Shown: positions 17,391 to 26,855, counted from the stretch's first letter. The stretch is 64,000 bases of DNA from Pseudomonas sp. CFBP13508 (GCF_005233515.1 NZ_QFZZ01000003.1:277259-341258); one strand, 5' to 3'. The notes: a model not told the origin generated them from the letters alone. A program made the numbers and translations.

Positions 17391-18821
17391 ATGACTGCCG
17401 ACATTGCCTACCTGCAAACGCTGCAACAGCCTCTTGAAACCCTCGATCGGCAGTTCCAGGCACAACGGGCCGCGTACGCCGCCAACCCGATGCCACCGGC
17501 CGCACAGCGGCAACAATGGCTCAAGGCTTTGCGCGATCTGCTCAGCGCTGAGCGGCAGGCATTGATCGACGCGATCAGCGCCGATTTCAGTCACCGCAGC
17601 GCCGACGAAACCCTGCTCGCCGAGCTGATGCCGAGCCTGCACGGCATTCACTACGCCAGTCGTCACCTGAAAAACTGGATGAAGCCCTCGCGGCGCAAGG
17701 TCGGCGTGGCGTTCCAGCCTGCTTCGGCGAAGGTGGTTTATCAGCCGCTGGGCGTGGTCGGCGTGATCGTGCCGTGGAACTACCCGCTGTATCTGGCCGT
17801 GGGGCCGATGGTCGGCGCCCTGGCTGCCGGCAATCGGGTGATGCTCAAGCTCAGCGAATCGACCCCGGCTACCGGCCTGCTGCTCAAAGAACTGCTGGCG
17901 CGGATCTTTCCCGAAGACTTGGTTTGCGTGGTGCTGGGCGAAGCGGATGTCGGCGTGGCGTTCTCACGCCTGCCTTTAGATCACCTGCTGTTCACAGGCT
18001 CCACCAGCGTCGGCAAACACGTCATGCGCGCTGCCGCGGAAAACCTGACGCCAGTAACGCTGGAGCTGGGCGGCAAGTCCCCAGCCATTGTCTCCAGCGA
18101 CGTGCCGCTCAAGGACGCCGCCGAACGCATCGCCTTCGGCAAAACCCTCAACGCCGGGCAGACCTGCGTCGCGCCCGACTATGTGCTGGTGCCGGAAGAC
18201 CGCGTCGGCGCTTTCGTGGAAGCGTATCGCCAGGCCGTGAAAGGCTTCTACCCGACCCTGGCCGACAACGCCGACTACACCGCGATTATCAATGAGCGCC
18301 AACTGGCCCGGCTCAACAGTTATGTCAGCGACGCGACCAGCAAGGGCGCGCTGCTGATCCCGCTGTTCGAGCAAGGCCAGGGCCGACGCATGCCACACAG
18401 CGTGCTGCTCAATGTCAGCGATGAGATGACCGTGATGCAGGACGAAATCTTCGGCCCGTTGCTGCCAATCGTGCCTTACCGCGATCTGGAGCAGGCATTC
18501 GCTTACATCAATCAGCGGCCTCGTCCTCTGGCTCTTTACTACTTTGGCTACGACAAACGCGAACAGCATCGCGTACTGCACGAGACCCATTCCGGCGGCG
18601 TATGCCTGAACGACACTTTGTTGCATGTCGCTCAGGACGACATGCCCTTCGGTGGCATCGGTCCCTCGGGCATGGGCCATTACCACGGCCACGAAGGTTT
18701 CCTGACGTTCAGCAAGGCCAAGGGCGTGCTGATCAAACAGCGCTTCAACGCGGCCCGGCTGATCTACCCGCCCTACGGCAGATCGATTCAGAAACTGATT
18801 CAGAAGCTGTTCATTCGCTAA
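17391..18821 (+). CDS. calB: Coniferyl aldehyde dehydrogenase-type NAD(P)+ aldehyde dehydrogenase
   Basis: This 476-residue member of the aldehyde dehydrogenase superfamily belongs to the CalB group. It carries GVIVPWNYPLYL, the Rossmann loop FTGSTSVGKHVM, the general base glutamate in LELGGKSPAIV, and the catalytic cysteine in NAGQTCVAPDYVL. Such enzymes oxidise bulky or medium-chain aldehydes to acids; coniferyl aldehyde is the type substrate but is not proven here. It heads an operon with a Tat-signal protein and a GMC oxidoreductase, suggesting alcohol to aldehyde to acid oxidation. Regulation is probably by the divergent TetR protein. Confidence 0.88.
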   Translation: MTADIAYLQTLQQPLETLDRQFQAQRAAYAANPMPPAAQRQQWLKALRDLLSAERQALIDAISADFSHRSADETLLAELMPSLHGIHYASRHLKNWMKPSRRKVGVAFQPASAKVVYQPLGVVGVIVPWNYPLYLAVGPMVGALAAGNRVMLKLSESTPATGLLLKELLARIFPEDLVCVVLGEADVGVAFSRLPLDHLLFTGSTSVGKHVMRAAAENLTPVTLELGGKSPAIVSSDVPLKDAAERIAFGKTLNAGQTCVAPDYVLVPEDRVGAFVEAYRQAVKGFYPTLADNADYTAIINERQLARLNSYVSDATSKGALLIPLFEQGQGRRMPHSVLLNVSDEMTVMQDEIFGPLLPIVPYRDLEQAFAYINQRPRPLALYYFGYDKREQHRVLHETHSGGVCLNDTLLHVAQDDMPFGGIGPSGMGHYHGHEGFLTFSKAKGVLIKQRFNAARLIYPPYGRSIQKLIQKLFIR

Positions 18822-18850
18822 ACGTTCGTCGACGCCGGGTAATAACAACA

Positions 18851-19396
18851 ATGCACCCAAGCCTGACCGAAACACCTGCCCTGTCGCGCCGTGGCCTGCT
18901 GAAATTCAGCCTCGGCGCCAGCGCGTTTCTCGCCACCGCCGGCCTTGGCGCCAGCCTCACTGGCTGCTCGTCGGGCGTCAGCGCCAACGGCTTTGTCGTT
19001 TTGCGCGACGGCGATCTGCTGTTCCTGCGCGCGCTGATCCCGGTGATGCTCGACGGCGCCGTTGCCGCCGGGGAAATGCCCGCAGCGGTCGACGGCACGC
19101 TGAAGTCACTGGATTACAGCCTCGACCACCTGTCGCCGGAAATGCTCAAGCTCACTCGGCAACTGTTCGACGTGCTGGGCATGGCCGTGACACGTGGCCC
19201 GCTCACCGGCATCTGGGGCAGTTGGGAAAACGCCAGCCCTGAAGCGATGCGGCATTTCCTCGAACGCTGGGAGAACAGTTCACTGAGCTTGCTGCGCATG
19301 GGCCATAGCTCATTGCAGCAGATGGTGATGATGGCCTGGTACACCCGCGCCGAGTCCTGGGCTCATTGCGGTTATCCCGGGCCGCCGAAGGTCTGA
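18851..19396 (+). CDS. Tat-signal protein, small partner of GMC oxidoreductase
   Basis: The start at 18851 gives 181 residues. The N-terminus has a twin-arginine signal, LSRRGLLKFSLGASAFLATAG, which also contains a lipobox-like LTGC at about residues 36-39. The remainder is helical (LRALIPVMLDGAVAAGEMP, WYTRAESWAHCGYPGPP) and resembles the small Tat-exported subunit found beside GMC-type dehydrogenases such as gluconate or sorbitol dehydrogenases. It starts 29 bp after calB. The GMC enzyme itself has no visible signal, so it may be carried out by this protein, as in gluconate 2-dehydrogenase. That is inference. Confidence 0.8.
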   Translation: MHPSLTETPALSRRGLLKFSLGASAFLATAGLGASLTGCSSGVSANGFVVLRDGDLLFLRALIPVMLDGAVAAGEMPAAVDGTLKSLDYSLDHLSPEMLKLTRQLFDVLGMAVTRGPLTGIWGSWENASPEAMRHFLERWENSSLSLLRMGHSSLQQMVMMAWYTRAESWAHCGYPGPPKV

Positions 19397-19409
19397 AACC
19401 GGGGCGCGG

Positions 19410-19481
19410 CCTTCGCGAGCAGGCTCGCTCCCACAGGAAACTACATCTCAGAATGTGGGAGCGAGCCTGCTCGCGAAGGGG
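19410..19481. repeat. REP pair, arms pointing apart
   Basis: CTTCGCGAGCAGGCTCGCTC (19411-19430) comes first and TGTGGGAGCGAGCCTGCTCG follows, ending in CGCGAAG at 19478. The copies are in the opposite order to the facing pairs. The element lies inside the operon, between the Tat protein and the GMC gene. Confidence 0.88.
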
Positions 19482-19530
19482 CCAGCCGCCACACACACCC
19501 GCATCCAGAATAATAAAGAGAACCTGACCG

Positions 19531-21126
19531 ATGCCCGTACCCGATCCCTTCCGCGAAGGCCTCGCCCGAGGCTGGAAAACCTACAACGGCGCGCAACTGA
19601 GCGACGACCTCACCCTTGAAGCCGACGTGGCGATCATCGGCAGTGGCGCCGGTGGCGGCACCACGGCGGAAATCCTCAGCGCAGCCGGTTATAAAGTCCT
19701 GCTGATCGAAGAAGGCCCGCTGAAGACCAGTTCGGATTTCAAACTGCTCGAAGACGAGGCCTACAGCAGCCTCTATCAGGAAGGCATCGGGCGCATGAGC
19801 AAGGACGGCGCGATCACGATCCTGCAGGGCCGCGCGGTCGGCGGCACGACGCTGATCAACTGGACCTCGAGCTTCCGCACGCCCGAGCCGACCCTCGAAC
19901 ACTGGGCCAGCGAGCACAACGTCAAAGGCCATAGCCCAGCAGAGATGGCGCCGTGGTTCGAAAAAATGGAGCAGCGCCTCGGGGTCGCGCCGTGGATGGT
20001 GCCGCCCAATGCCAACAACGATGTGATCCGCAAAGGCTGCGAGCAACTCGGCTACAGCTGGCACGTGATCCCGCGCAACGTTCGCGGTTGCTGGAATCTC
20101 GGCTATTGCGGCATGGGCTGCCCGAGCAACGCCAAGCAATCGATGATGGTCACGACCATCCCGGCGACGCTGGAAAAGGGCGGCGAGCTGCTGTATCTGG
20201 CGCGGGTGGAGAAACTGCTGATCAGTGGCGACAAGGTTACCGGGCTGCATTGCGTGGCGATGGACGAACGCTGCGTCGAGCCGACCGGGCGCAGCATCAG
20301 CGTCAAGGCGCGGCATTACGTGCTGGCCGGCGGCGGCATCAACAGCCCGGCGCTGTTGCTGCGCTCCGACGTGCCGGATCCGCATGAGCGCGTGGGCAAG
20401 CGCACCTTTCTGCACCCGGTGAACATGTCCGCCGCGCGTTTCGCCGAGGTGGTCAATCCGTTCTACGGCGCGCCGCAGTCGATCTATTCCGACCATTTTC
20501 AATGGAAGGACGGCACCACCGGGCCGATGGCGTTCAAGCTCGAAGTGCCGCCGCTGCACCCGGCGCTGGCGGCCACGCTGCTGGGTGGTTTCGGCAAGGA
20601 AAACGCCCAGCATATGGCCGACCTGCCGCACACCCACGCGATGCTGGCGCTGCTGCGCGATGGCTTCCACCCGGACAGCAGCGGTGGCTCGGTGGAGCTG
20701 CGCGGTGATGGCTCGCCGGTGCTCGACTATCAGGTTTCGCAATACGCATGGGACGGTTTGCGCCGGGCCTTTCACGTCATGGCCGAAATTCAGTTCGCCG
20801 GCGGCGCGCAATCGGTGATGCCGATGCACGCCGACGGCCGCTATGTGAAGACACTGGCCGAGGCGCGCTCAATGATCGATGGACTGAGCCTGGAGCTGTA
20901 CCGCACGCGACTGGGCAGTGCCCACGTGATGGGTGGTTGTGCAATGGGTGAAGATCCGCAAAGCGCGGTCGCTGACAGCCTCGGTCGCCATCATCAACTG
21001 CGCAATCTGTCGATTCACGACGGCTCGCTGTTCCCCACCAGCATCGGCGCCAACCCGCAGCTGTCGGTGTATGGCCTCACCGCGCAACTGGCGACAGCCT
21101 TGGCTGATCGGCTGAACAACCCATGA
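19531..21126 (+). CDS. GMC family FAD-dependent oxidoreductase
   Basis: The 531-residue flavoenzyme has an N-terminal dinucleotide fold VAIIGSGAGGGTTAEILSAAGYKVLLIEEG (about 33-62), the GMC loop GRAVGGTTLINW, and a cysteine-rich stretch RGCWNLGYCGMGCPSNAKQS. The GMC C-terminal domain ends with HVMGGCAMGEDP and IHDGSLFPTSIGANPQLSVYGL. It probably oxidises an alcohol; the electron acceptor is unknown, since no cytochrome gene follows. It belongs to the calB operon, although a 134-bp gap with a REP pair precedes it and could weaken its expression. Confidence 0.9.
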   Translation: MPVPDPFREGLARGWKTYNGAQLSDDLTLEADVAIIGSGAGGGTTAEILSAAGYKVLLIEEGPLKTSSDFKLLEDEAYSSLYQEGIGRMSKDGAITILQGRAVGGTTLINWTSSFRTPEPTLEHWASEHNVKGHSPAEMAPWFEKMEQRLGVAPWMVPPNANNDVIRKGCEQLGYSWHVIPRNVRGCWNLGYCGMGCPSNAKQSMMVTTIPATLEKGGELLYLARVEKLLISGDKVTGLHCVAMDERCVEPTGRSISVKARHYVLAGGGINSPALLLRSDVPDPHERVGKRTFLHPVNMSAARFAEVVNPFYGAPQSIYSDHFQWKDGTTGPMAFKLEVPPLHPALAATLLGGFGKENAQHMADLPHTHAMLALLRDGFHPDSSGGSVELRGDGSPVLDYQVSQYAWDGLRRAFHVMAEIQFAGGAQSVMPMHADGRYVKTLAEARSMIDGLSLELYRTRLGSAHVMGGCAMGEDPQSAVADSLGRHHQLRNLSIHDGSLFPTSIGANPQLSVYGLTAQLATALADRLNNP

Positions 21127-21154
21127 AAAAGCAGAATATTCCTATCGTCTATAG

Positions 21155-21721
<567 letters not shown>

Positions 21722-21732
21722 GAACTGCCGAA

Positions 21733-21763
21733 GGCTGCGATCCTTTCGTTTTTGATCGCAGCC
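21733..21763. terminator. Hairpin after coaD, degenerate repeat copy
   Basis: GGCTGCGATC (21733-21742) pairs with GATCGCAGCC (21754-21763). The bases just before it (CTGCCGAA) show it is a shortened relative of the GTAGGAGCTGCCGAAGGC hairpin family, probably acting as a terminator. Confidence 0.65.
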
Positions 21764-21829
21764 AAAGAGAGCCCTTGATCGCCCCCGCGTGCACTGCGCT
21801 CGCCAATGCGGCACAATTGCGCGCATTGA

Positions 21830-22120
<291 letters not shown>

Positions 22121-22143
22121 TCTCTTCAGCCCTGTACCGCCCT

Positions 22144-22215
22144 CTTCGCGAGCAAGCTCGCTCCCACATTTGCAATGCATTCCCCTGTGGGAGCGAGCCT
22201 GCTCGCGAATGGGCC
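22144..22215. repeat. REP pair, arms pointing apart
   Basis: CTTCGCGAGCAAGCTCGCTCCCACA, starting at 22144, carries a CAAG variant in the core. TGTGGGAGCGAGCCTGCTCGCGAA ends near 22209. It lies between convergent fdx and the small signal-peptide gene. Confidence 0.88.
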
Positions 22216-22244
22216 ATCAGCCACACCACTGAAACCCGATCAGC

Positions 22245-22568
22245 TCACTCGCGCTGCTCAAACCCCTCCCCTGTACACCCCAGACACCGCACAAACGCCG
22301 CTTTCGCCGGGTCGACCACCAGCGCCTGACCGGCATCGCCAACACCGCCGCCCAGTGCGGTAAACGGCAACGACACCACGAACGCCCCCGCACCGATCAC
22401 CGTGGCCACCACCAGCAAGGGCCGGGCAATCAGCAGGTCGCCGAGCATGGCGTAGGCCGGAGGATTCTGGATGGTGTAACGCGGATCACCGCTGCCGGTT
22501 TCCGAGGCCTGAACAGCCAGGCAGGAACTCAGCAGCAGACTGACGAAAAGGACTTGCAGAACTTTCAT
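22245..22568 (-). CDS. Small signal-peptide-bearing membrane protein of unknown function
   Basis: I do not recognise a named family with certainty. The 107-residue product starts with a lipoprotein-like signal ([23 protein letters not shown], with a possible lipobox cysteine at residue 16). It has one further hydrophobic stretch at about residues 46-73 ([25 protein letters not shown]), a glycine-rich turn (GGGVGDAG), and a C-terminal CLGC pair. Layout and C-terminal cysteines look like a small conserved Pseudomonas envelope protein. It stands alone upstream of mutM's 3' end. Confidence 0.75.
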   Translation of the reverse strand: MKVLQVLFVSLLLSSCLAVQASETGSGDPRYTIQNPPAYAMLGDLLIARPLLVVATVIGAGAFVVSLPFTALGGGVGDAGQALVVDPAKAAFVRCLGCTGEGFEQRE

Positions 22569-22624
22569 GGCACGATCCTTCGGGCTGCGCAGTGAGACTT
22601 CTCACTATAGACCCAAGGATTTTT

Positions 22625-23437
22625 TCAGGTCTGGCAGCGCGGGCAAAACACGCTGGCGCGCTGACCGAGCTTCACTTCGCGCAGGCCGGTGCCGCAGACC
22701 TTGCAATGCTGACCGCCGCGGCCGTAGACAAACAGTTCCTGCTGGAAGTATCCCGGCTGACCGTCACCGCCAATGAAATCGCGCAACGTCGTGCCGCCAC
22801 GCTCGATGGCGGCGGCGAGGATGCGTTTGATCTCGATTGCCAGTTTCAAGTAACGCCCGCGGGAGATGCCCCCGGCTTCGCGGCGCGGATCGATGCCGGC
22901 GGCGAACAGCGCTTCGGTCGCATAGATATTGCCGACCCCGACCACCACCGCGTTGTCCATGATGAACGGCTTGACCGCCATCGAGCGCCCACGTGACAGC
23001 TGGAACAGGCGCTCGCCATCGAACAGATCGGTCAGCGGCTCCGGCCCGAGGCGAATCAACAGTTCGTGATTGAGCGGGTCGTTGCTCCACAGCATCGCAC
23101 CGAAGCGTCGCGGGTCGGTGTAGCGCAGGGCCAGTCCCGATTCCAGTTCAATGTCGACGTGTTCGTGCTTCAACGCCGGCAACCCGGCCTCGACCAGGCG
23201 CAGATTGCCGGACATGCCCAGATGGCTGATCAGCGTGCCGATCTCGGCGTTGATCAAAAGGTACTTGGCGCGGCGCTCGACCAGCACGATGCGCTGCCCG
23301 GACAAACGCACATCGAGGTCTTCGGGGATCGGCCAGCGCAGGCGCCGGTCGCGGACGATGACCCGGCTGACCCGCTGGCCTTCCAGGTGCGGGGCAATTC
23401 CGCGACGGGTGGTTTCGACTTCCGGCAGTTCAGGCAT
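22625..23437 (-). CDS. mutM: Formamidopyrimidine-DNA glycosylase (Fpg)
   Basis: Fpg removes 8-oxoguanine and ring-opened purines from DNA and nicks the abasic site. The mature protein begins [12 protein letters not shown], with proline 2 as nucleophile and glutamate 3. The helix-two-turn-helix [17 protein letters not shown] and the C-terminal zinc finger [24 protein letters not shown] are intact. At 270 residues it is full length. It starts 12 bp beyond the HDOD gene's stop, so the two may be transcribed together. Confidence 0.97.
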   Translation of the reverse strand: MPELPEVETTRRGIAPHLEGQRVSRVIVRDRRLRWPIPEDLDVRLSGQRIVLVERRAKYLLINAEIGTLISHLGMSGNLRLVEAGLPALKHEHVDIELESGLALRYTDPRRFGAMLWSNDPLNHELLIRLGPEPLTDLFDGERLFQLSRGRSMAVKPFIMDNAVVVGVGNIYATEALFAAGIDPRREAGGISRGRYLKLAIEIKRILAAAIERGGTTLRDFIGGDGQPGYFQQELFVYGRGGQHCKVCGTGLREVKLGQRASVFCPRCQT

Positions 23438-23449
23438 GGTGTCCTCGGA

Positions 23450-24316
23450 TCAATGCGCGCCGAGGTCGCGAATCGTTTGTTTGAGTGTTTCGAAGTCGTA
23501 GTCCGACAGACCGACGTAATCGAGCACCAGCGGGCCAACCGCATTCCACTCGAAATCCTCGCTCTGGTTGCCCAGCACCCGGTAGGAGGCGCAGATGTGC
23601 TCGGCCATTTTCAGAATCGCCAGCAAGTTTTTCAGCTGGCTGTTTTTCGACGATTCGTCGCTGAAAATCGCCAGCGCGTTGTGGTGATTGGCGATGGCGG
23701 CGCTGACATGCTCCGGCAGGCGCCAGGACTTGGCCGTGTAATAACCGACCACGGCGTGGTTGGTGTTGAACACACGGTTTTCCGTATCGACCACGCGGCA
23801 TTCCGGGCTGGCGCTGGCGTAGGCCTCTTCCAGCACGGTCATGTAATTGGGGAAACGCTGCAGCATCAACGGCACGCCGCAATCGTGGAACAGGCCCAAC
23901 GCATAGGCTTCGTCACCGGCCTGGGTGCCGATGCGCTTGGCCAGGGTCAGGCAGGTCATCGCCACATCCTGCGCGGTGTCCCAGAAACGGTTGAGGGTGA
24001 CGATGGTGTCATCGTTCATCTCGCCCTTGATCGACTGCGCGTTGATCAGGTTGATGATCGAGCGGCTGCCCAACAGGTTCACCGCACGCTGGATCGAGGT
24101 GATCTTGTTGCTCAGGCCGTAATACGGCGAGTTGACGATTTTCAGCAGCGCGCCGGACAGACCGGGATCCTGGGAGATCAGTTTGGCGATAACCTCCAGG
24201 TCCGGGTCGGGCATGTACTGCTCCATTTGCAGATCCACCATGATCTGCGGTTGCGCCGGCACACTGATGCCTTGCAGCGATTGTTGAATCTGTTCGGTGG
24301 TCAGCTCTTGGGACAT
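23450..24316 (-). CDS. HDOD domain protein
   Basis: The 288-residue protein has a single HDOD domain (about residues 20-215): LISQDPGLSGALLKIVNSPYYGLSNKITSIQRAVNLLGSRSIINLI, followed by a histidine-containing DCGVPLM region and NHHNAL. HDOD proteins resemble HD phosphohydrolases without complete metal sites and usually act in signalling, often linked to c-di-GMP or stress responses. No catalytic output domain is attached. It is placed directly upstream of mutM. Confidence 0.9.
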   Translation of the reverse strand: MSQELTTEQIQQSLQGISVPAQPQIMVDLQMEQYMPDPDLEVIAKLISQDPGLSGALLKIVNSPYYGLSNKITSIQRAVNLLGSRSIINLINAQSIKGEMNDDTIVTLNRFWDTAQDVAMTCLTLAKRIGTQAGDEAYALGLFHDCGVPLMLQRFPNYMTVLEEAYASASPECRVVDTENRVFNTNHAVVGYYTAKSWRLPEHVSAAIANHHNALAIFSDESSKNSQLKNLLAILKMAEHICASYRVLGNQSEDFEWNAVGPLVLDYVGLSDYDFETLKQTIRDLGAH

Positions 24317-24490
24317 AAGTACACACTCTGGGACAGGCGGCGATTCTAACCGCTGAAACGGCAGGGCGACACACCGATGGGCACATCGCCGGAACTTTCA
24401 TCTGTGCACAGGCTTCGGACTCTGTAGGGCGCATCGGACCTCAATGATCCGCTGCGATGGCAAAATCTCCACAGACTCAGGAGCTTACCG

Positions 24491-25030
24491 ATGGCAACTT
24501 CCCTCAATGGCAAACGCGTCGCTATTTTGGTTACCGATGGTTTCGAACAGGTCGAAATGACCGGCCCCAAGGATGCCCTCGAGCAGGCCGGCGTGCAGGT
24601 CGATATCCTGTCGGCCGAGGCCGGCACCGTCAAAGGCTGGAACCATGACAAACCGGCCGACGACTTCCCCGTCACCAACACCTTCCAGGCTGTGAGCGTC
24701 GATCAATACGATGCCGTGCTGCTGCCCGGCGGTGTGCAGAATTCCGACACCATCCGTATCGATCAGGATGCTCAGCATCTGGTCAAGACTGCCGCTTCGG
24801 CGGGCAAGCCGATTGCCGTGATCTGCCACGGCAGCTGGTTGCTGATCTCGGCGGGACTGGTCAACGGCAAGACCATGACCAGCTACAAAACGGTCAAGGA
24901 CGATCTGGTCAATGCCGGTGCGAACTGGGTCGATCAGGAAGTGGTCAAGGACGGCAACCTGATCAGCAGCCGCCAGCCGGATGATGTGCCGGCGTTCAGC
25001 CAGGCCCTGATTGACGCACTGGCTGCATAA
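24491..25030 (+). CDS. PfpI/DJ-1 superfamily protein, YhbO-like
   Basis: The 179-residue class I glutamine amidotransferase-like protein has the nucleophile elbow AVICHGSWLLISAGLV, with cysteine near 108 followed by histidine. AILVTDGFEQVEMTGPKDALEQAG at the N-terminus contains the conserved glutamate. The family includes PfpI and YhbO, variously described as intracellular proteases, deglycases or glyoxalase-like stress proteins. The real substrate cannot be read from sequence. A good AGGAG ribosome site lies 9 bp before the ATG. Confidence 0.9.
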   Translation: MATSLNGKRVAILVTDGFEQVEMTGPKDALEQAGVQVDILSAEAGTVKGWNHDKPADDFPVTNTFQAVSVDQYDAVLLPGGVQNSDTIRIDQDAQHLVKTAASAGKPIAVICHGSWLLISAGLVNGKTMTSYKTVKDDLVNAGANWVDQEVVKDGNLISSRQPDDVPAFSQALIDALAA

Positions 25031-25044
25031 GAGCTGAAATCGCT

Positions 25045-25130
25045 TTCGCGAGCAGGCTCGCTCCCACAGGTGAATGCATTCCAAGTGTGGGAGTGTGGGA
25101 GTGTGGGAGCGAGCCTGCTCGCGAAGGGGC
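25045..25130. repeat. REP pair with an internally triplicated 8-bp end
   Basis: CTTTCGCGAGCAGGCTCGCTCCCACAG starts at 25044. The second copy, ending GCCTGCTCGCGAAGG, is preceded by GTGGGAGT repeated (25087-25102) before GTGGGAGC, so the first eight bases of the REP are present three times. Confidence 0.88.
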
Positions 25131-25208
25131 CATCCGCTTTTCATCGCAGGCCAGACCGGAGCACGCCTCAACACGCTATACTCCCGCTCTTTTTTCCGGA
25201 GCGACGTC

Positions 25209-26405
25209 ATGTCCCTGCCTAGCCTGCGCCTCAAAGCCAACGCCGACCGTCGCCTGCGCAACGGCCACTTGTGGGTTTACAGCAACGAAATCGACGTGGC
25301 CGCCACGCCTCTGCACGGCTTCAAGGCCGGCGATCAGGCGGTGCTCGAAGCCGCTGGCGGCAAGCCGTTGGGCATCGTCGCCATGAGCCCGAACAACCTG
25401 ATCTGCGCGCGCCTGCTGTCGCGCGACATCAAACTGGCACTGGACAAGTCGCTGCTGGTGCATCGCCTGAATGTCGCACTTTCGTTGCGCGAGCGTCTGT
25501 TCGACAAGCCGTTCTATCGTCTGGTCTACGGCGACTCCGACCTGCTGCCGGGTCTGGTGGTCGATCGTTTCGGCGACATCATCGTGGTGCAGATCGCCTC
25601 GGCGACCATGGAAGCGCATAAAGACGACGTGATCGCCGCGTTGACCCAGGTGCTCAAGCCAAGCGGCATTCTGTTCAAGAACGACTCCGCCGCCCGCGAC
25701 GCCGAAGGCCTCAACCGTTACGTCGAAACCGTGTTCGGTCTGGTGCCGGAATGGGTCGCGCTGGAAGAGAACGGCGTCAAGTTCGAAGCGCCGGTCATTC
25801 AAGGCCAGAAAACCGGCTGGTTCTACGACCACCGCATGAACCGCGCACGCCTGGCACCTTACGCCAAAGGCAAACGCGTGCTCGACCTCTATAGCTACAT
25901 CGGTGGCTGGGGCGTGCAGGCCGCTGCGTTCGGCGCCAGCGAAGTGTTCTGCGTCGATGCCTCTGCGTTCGCCCTTGACGGTGTCGAGCGCAACGCTGCA
26001 CTGAACGGCTTCGCGGACAAGATGACCTGCATCGAAGGCGATGTCTTCGAAGCCTTGAAGGAACTCAAAGCCAGCGAAGAACGTTTCGACGTAATCGTTG
26101 CCGATCCGCCGGCCTTCATCAAACGCAAGAAAGACATGAAGAACGGCGAAGGCGCCTACCGTCGTCTGAACGAGCAAGCCATGCGCCTGCTGACCAAGGA
26201 CGGCATTCTGGTCAGTGCTTCGTGCTCCATGCACCTGCCGGAAGACGATCTGCAGAACATCCTGCTGACCAGCGCCCGTCATCTGGACCGCAATATCCAG
26301 ATGCTCGAGCGTGGCGGCCAGGGTCCGGATCATCCGGTGCATCCGGCCATTGCTGAAACCCGCTATATCAAAAGCATCACCTGCCGTCTGCTGCCCAATA
26401 GCTGA
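25209..26405 (+). CDS. rlmI: 23S rRNA (cytosine-1962-C5)-methyltransferase RlmI
   Basis: The start at 25209 gives 398 residues (MSLPSLRLKANADRRLRNGHLWVYSNEID). Upstream in-frame codons run through the REP pair and are not used. An N-terminal PUA domain (about 1-80) is followed by a methyltransferase core with LDLYSYIGGWGVQAAAFGASEVFCVD, VADPPAFIKRKKD, and the catalytic cysteine in SASCSMHL. This matches the YccW/RlmI family in length and order. It ends at a clear terminator and marks the left edge of the accessory cluster. Confidence 0.94.
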   Translation: MSLPSLRLKANADRRLRNGHLWVYSNEIDVAATPLHGFKAGDQAVLEAAGGKPLGIVAMSPNNLICARLLSRDIKLALDKSLLVHRLNVALSLRERLFDKPFYRLVYGDSDLLPGLVVDRFGDIIVVQIASATMEAHKDDVIAALTQVLKPSGILFKNDSAARDAEGLNRYVETVFGLVPEWVALEENGVKFEAPVIQGQKTGWFYDHRMNRARLAPYAKGKRVLDLYSYIGGWGVQAAAFGASEVFCVDASAFALDGVERNAALNGFADKMTCIEGDVFEALKELKASEERFDVIVADPPAFIKRKKDMKNGEGAYRRLNEQAMRLLTKDGILVSASCSMHLPEDDLQNILLTSARHLDRNIQMLERGGQGPDHPVHPAIAETRYIKSITCRLLPNS

Positions 26406-26417
26406 TTGCGGTTGAAC

Positions 26418-26447
26418 ACGGGGAGCCACAGGCTCCCCGTTTCATTT
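26418..26447 (+). terminator. Terminator of rlmI
   Basis: A 10-bp stem ACGGGGAGCC / GGCTCCCCGT (26418-26427, 26431-26440) has a 3-nt loop and is followed by TTCATTT, 13 bp after the stop. Confidence 0.85.
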
Positions 26448-26633
26448 GCGACGCCCTTCCCTCGCTTATTCACACTCACCATGAGTGCTTGAAACTTTTC
26501 CTACAATAATTTCCGTCGGCTTTGCAGGACGTTTCTTTGTGTCCGCTATTTATGGAAAATTAACCTACACAATAAGTCATTAGCACAAGATCACTCCGAC
26601 AAAATTACTGGAATATTCCTACTTAATATCCTC
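26448..26633. other. AT-rich upstream region of the peptide cluster
   Basis: About 190 bp of noticeably lower GC than the flanks. No gene is seen. It marks the change in composition at the start of the accessory unit. Confidence 0.55.
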
Positions 26634-26661
26634 TTGCCAATATTCGATTACAAACTATTAT
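26634..26661 (+). promoter_or_regulatory. Sigma-70-type promoter of the peptide/oxidoreductase cluster
   Basis: TTGCCA (26634-26639) and TATTAT (26656-26661) are spaced by 16 bp, about 53 bp before the peptide's start codon. The leader contains an imperfect hairpin (GAAGTTGTCGC near 26662 with GCGACTTC) just before the AAGGAG ribosome-binding site. Confidence 0.6.
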
Positions 26662-26714
26662 GAAGTTGTCGCCATGAAGCGACTTCAACTTTCTATGAAC
26701 AAGGAGTTCACATC

Positions 26715-26786
26715 ATGAAAACCATTTATCTGGAAACAAATAAAATCGCCAACCTCGCCTTTCTAGTTGCAGCCAACGTACGTTAA
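26715..26786 (+). CDS. 23-residue peptide, candidate RiPP precursor or leader peptide
   Basis: A strong AAGGAG site (26701-26706) stands 8 bp before the ATG. The product has 23 residues, beginning MKTIYLETNK and ending AFLVAANVR; residues 11-15 are IANLA. It is too short for usual gene calling but has its own promoter, ribosome site and a hairpin directly after its stop. No homologue is recognised. It could be a ribosomally made precursor acted on by the following SagB-like and AurF-like enzymes; PqqA has a similar length and also ends in arginine, but shows no alignable Glu-x3-Tyr core. Alternatively it is a regulatory leader peptide controlling the operon, since exporter operons sometimes use stalling leaders. 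Confidence 0.6.
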   Translation: MKTIYLETNKIANLAFLVAANVR

Positions 26787-26790
26787 GTAA

Positions 26791-26833
26791 GTCTGGACGC
26801 CGCAGAATGCCGGCACTGCGGCGTCCTTCAGAC
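26791..26833 (+). promoter_or_regulatory. Strong hairpin between peptide and enzyme genes
   Basis: An 11-bp stem GGACGCCGCAG (26795-26805) / CTGCGGCGTCC (26816-26826) has a 10-nt loop and is extended by GTCT/AGAC across a 3-nt bulge. It lacks a T-tract, so it looks like a partial terminator, attenuator or stabilising 3' end that would keep peptide mRNA in excess of enzyme mRNA. Confidence 0.7.
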
Positions 26834-26855
26834 TACTCCTGAGTGACCTGAACAA

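Noticed and set aside
26715-26786. PqqA, the PQQ precursor
   Set aside because: Length and final arginine match, but the Glu-x3-Tyr core is absent and no pqqB-E genes follow.
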